Assembly: GCA_020851885.1 (NCBI GenBank)
Contig: JADZBW010000184.1
Location: 1-7,327, forward strand
Direction of reading: 5' to 3'
DNA from: Fimbriimonadaceae bacterium
GTDB lineage: Bacteria > Armatimonadota > Fimbriimonadia > Fimbriimonadales > Fimbriimonadaceae
Length of the DNA stretch: 7,327 nt
Numbering within the stretch: position 1 is the stretch's first letter; each line of letters begins with the position of its first letter. The notes under the pieces were generated by a model that saw only the letters and a program-made list of their open reading frames with translations, ran no database searches and was not told where the DNA came from. Below, piece after piece: positions 6,050 to 7,327 of the stretch. A program made the position numbers and the translations under genes.

Positions 6050-6967
6050 TCAGGCAAGGATACGGGTCATCAACGAATCGAAGACGAACGCGGGATTGGC
6101 ATTTCCCAAAATCCTTCGATGCGCTTCCGCGATGAGAAGAGGCGCCTCCCAATCGGGATGGAAGTTCCGGACCGCCGTCCCCAGCAGTTCCAAAGTTTCC
6201 GCATTGGCGGCTCTGGCATTCAATTCATGGGTCTTCTGAACGTCCTCGGCCAATCCTCGCAGGCTTTCCGCCGCCACCAACGCTTCACGCTCGGGTCGGT
6301 TCCTCAGGGTTTGGGCGAATTGGAGCAGTCCCCGATAGAGTCTTTCGTGTTCTTGGAAGAGCTTCGCCCTTCCCGGCGCGCCACCGGCGAATTTCCAGAG
6401 GTCCTCATCGATTCCGAGAGTTGCGGCTTCTCCATCGCCAGGCAGTTCGCAGGCCACCGCCACGCAGCGAGACAGGATTGTCGGCAAAATGCTTCCGACG
6501 CTGCCGGTCAGCAAAATGAATTTGGCGAAGGGTCCAGGCTCTTCCAGCGATTTGAGGAGGGCATTGGCCGCGACCGCGTTCATTCGCTCGGCATCATGAA
6601 TAAGAACCACCTTTGTCTGTGAGATCAGGGGCCCGGTTCTCAAAAACTCGCTGATTGGAACTCCGTCGAATTTCTCTTCGCTGCCCCGACTCGCCGTGAC
6701 CTGCTTGACGTTGATAATCCGACTCGGGCCCATCGGTTCTACGAACAAGACGTCGGCGCTCTTGCCGTTGGCAAATGCCTGGACGGCAGGACTGTCTTGT
6801 TCGCCAAGCCAGGCTGAAATGAGCTGGTGGGAGAGTGCCGTCTTGCCGGAGCCCCGGGGACCGTAGAGGAGAATCGCATGGACGCCGCTGTCCCTTTTGG
6901 CAAATTGGAGGACCGCGCGCTTGGCACCATTGAGACCTTTGAGTTCGTCGAGCTTAGAAGCGTTCAA
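6050..6967 (-). CDS. holB: DNA polymerase III clamp-loader delta prime subunit
   Basis: This is a AAA+ subunit of the clamp loader, which opens the sliding clamp and loads it on primed DNA. It is 305 residues, a little short for the family. It has a complete Walker A motif GPRGSGKT (36-43), a Walker B-like strand KVVLIHDAERMN (119-130), ANALLKSLEEPGP (134-146), a sensor-1 strand FILLTG (150-155) and the SRC motif at 166-168 that supplies the arginine finger to a neighbouring subunit. The four-Cys zinc module normally between Walker A and Walker B is absent; residues 52-72 hold no cysteine at all. No ATG or GTG is available near the N-terminus. TTG at 6967 overlaps the darA end by 14 bases and gives a normal N-terminus (NASKLDELKGLNGAK). 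A TTG at 7006 is also possible. The order darA-holB matches that of Firmicutes (yaaQ, yaaR, holB). Translation is probably coupled to darA. Confidence 0.9.
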   Translation of the reverse strand: MNASKLDELKGLNGAKRAVLQFAKRDSGVHAILLYGPRGSGKTALSHQLISAWLGEQDSPAVQAFANGKSADVLFVEPMGPSRIINVKQVTASRGSEEKFDGVPISEFLRTGPLISQTKVVLIHDAERMNAVAANALLKSLEEPGPFAKFILLTGSVGSILPTILSRCVAVACELPGDGEAATLGIDEDLWKFAGGAPGRAKLFQEHERLYRGLLQFAQTLRNRPEREALVAAESLRGLAEDVQKTHELNARAANAETLELLGTAVRNFHPDWEAPLLIAEAHRRILGNANPAFVFDSLMTRILA

Positions 6968-7283
6968 ACTGCTCCACGGGCAACACGAAGACCACCGCCC
7001 CGCCAACGGGAACTTTGACCGGACTCGGGATAAACGCGCCGGGAGGAGCCGCCTCGAAAGGCATCACATTGACCAGTTGCTCGCGCGATTGGCAATTTTG
7101 GCCGATGACCTTCTTAAGGGTAGGGAGGTCGGGCTCGTCCACTCCGATAAGGAACGTCGTGTTGCCCTCGCGAAGGAATCCGCCGGTCGATCCAATGATC
7201 GTGAATTTGAAACCGGCTTTCACCAACTCGTCGGTGATCTTGTTCTTATCCCGGTTATGCACGATGCAGACGACAAGCTTCAC
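6954..7283 (-). CDS. darA: Cyclic-di-AMP receptor DarA/PstA (PII-like, YaaQ family)
   Basis: This is a 109-residue PII-like protein that forms trimers and binds cyclic di-AMP in the cytoplasm. Length and sequence fit the family from end to end: MKLVVCIVHNRD at the start, the nucleotide-binding loop STGGFLREGNTTFLIGV (32-48) with Gly35, Phe36, Leu37 and Asn41 in family positions, Thr28, then PVKVPVGGAVVFVLPVEQF near the C-terminus (88-106). Position 26 is Lys where I recall Arg in studied relatives. The start is GTG at 7283. There is no Shine-Dalgarno at normal distance; instead a perfect TATAAT lies at 7295-7290, which would place the transcript start on the GTG itself. The stop codon overlaps the holB start region. 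The downstream target of this receptor is not established in the family. Its presence implies that the organism makes c-di-AMP. Confidence 0.95.
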   Translation of the reverse strand: MKLVVCIVHNRDKNKITDELVKAGFKFTIIGSTGGFLREGNTTFLIGVDEPDLPTLKKVIGQNCQSREQLVNVMPFEAAPPGAFIPSPVKVPVGGAVVFVLPVEQFERF

Positions 7284-7316
7284 AATACGATTATAGCGGA
7301 CATAAGAAGACCCTCC
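7280..7316 (-). other. Possible leader mini-ORF with strong ribosome site before darA
   Basis: GGAGGG at 7316-7311 is followed after seven bases by ATG at 7303, opening a seven-codon frame (MSAIIVL) whose TGA stop overlaps the darA GTG as GTGA. The spacing and Shine-Dalgarno are among the best in the window, while darA itself has none. If transcription comes from upstream, this could deliver ribosomes to darA by termination-reinitiation. It cannot be true together with the leaderless model at the same promoter. Confidence 0.3.
7290..7295 (-). promoter_or_regulatory. TATAAT box directly before darA
   Basis: A perfect -10 consensus hexamer on the minus strand ends seven bases before the G of the darA GTG start, so the predicted +1 is that G. 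There is no convincing -35 17 bases upstream (ACGGAG) and no TGn extension. It could be a leaderless promoter, or a chance match. Confidence 0.35.
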
Positions 7317-7327
7317 GTTTGAATTCA

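Noticed and set aside
5950..6057. 36-residue N-terminal extension of the sigma factor overlapping the end of holB
   Set aside because: No family similarity and no ribosome site. It would cover the candidate promoter, and ECF sigma factors normally start close to the ATG at 5949.
5921..6622. Plus-strand open frame of 233 codons
   Set aside because: Lies opposite the start of the sigma gene and most of holB, both firmly identified. The low-complexity look and lack of motifs mark it as a shadow.
7321..7326. GAATTC at the right edge
   Set aside because: A single six-base palindrome, expected by chance and also found elsewhere in the window; no functional meaning can be claimed.

Overview
The window looks like a chromosomal core region of a diderm (Gram-negative-type) bacterium with moderately high G+C. 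The evidence for a diderm is an envelope-stress sigma module whose parts include a secreted RseB-type protein and an HtrA/DegQ protease with two PDZ domains. It also carries a cyclic-di-AMP receptor of the DarA/PstA type next to holB, an order known from Firmicutes, and a DUF1800 gene, a family abundant in Planctomycetes, Armatimonadota and relatives. My best guess is Armatimonadota (Fimbriimonadia-like), but this is inference from gene content only. No mobile elements, CRISPR arrays, tRNA or rRNA genes were seen.

Layout, read along the minus strand from right to left. First come darA (GTG start at 7283) and holB (DNA polymerase III delta prime, TTG start overlapping the end of darA). After a gap of about 100 bases with a possible ECF-type promoter comes a tight four-gene module: ECF sigma factor, zinc-finger anti-sigma factor with one membrane span, MucB/RseB-like secreted regulator, and HtrA protease. 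The first two overlaps are 11 and about 14 bases, and 49 bases separate rseB from htrA. A perfect 16-bp hairpin at 2113-2152 ends this operon and also the convergent plus-strand gene at 1634-2086. That gene is a Zur-like Fur-family regulator, the only confident plus-strand gene. Divergent from it is a 64-residue basic protein of unknown function with its own terminator. Last is a DUF1800 protein that runs off the left edge.

How the parts fit: the sigma, anti-sigma, RseB and HtrA genes form a complete sense-and-respond circuit for misfolded envelope proteins. The protease that relieves the stress is made from the same operon as the sigma factor. The darA-holB pair is housekeeping (c-di-AMP sensing and clamp loading).

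The most unusual object is the Zur-like regulator. It can be aligned with E. coli Zur without gaps through the metal-binding region. The structural Cys4 zinc site is completely gone, while three of the four ligands of the regulatory zinc site remain. Its divergent neighbour may be a zinc-ribbon-like fold without cysteines (weak inference), and HolB lacks its family's cysteine module.
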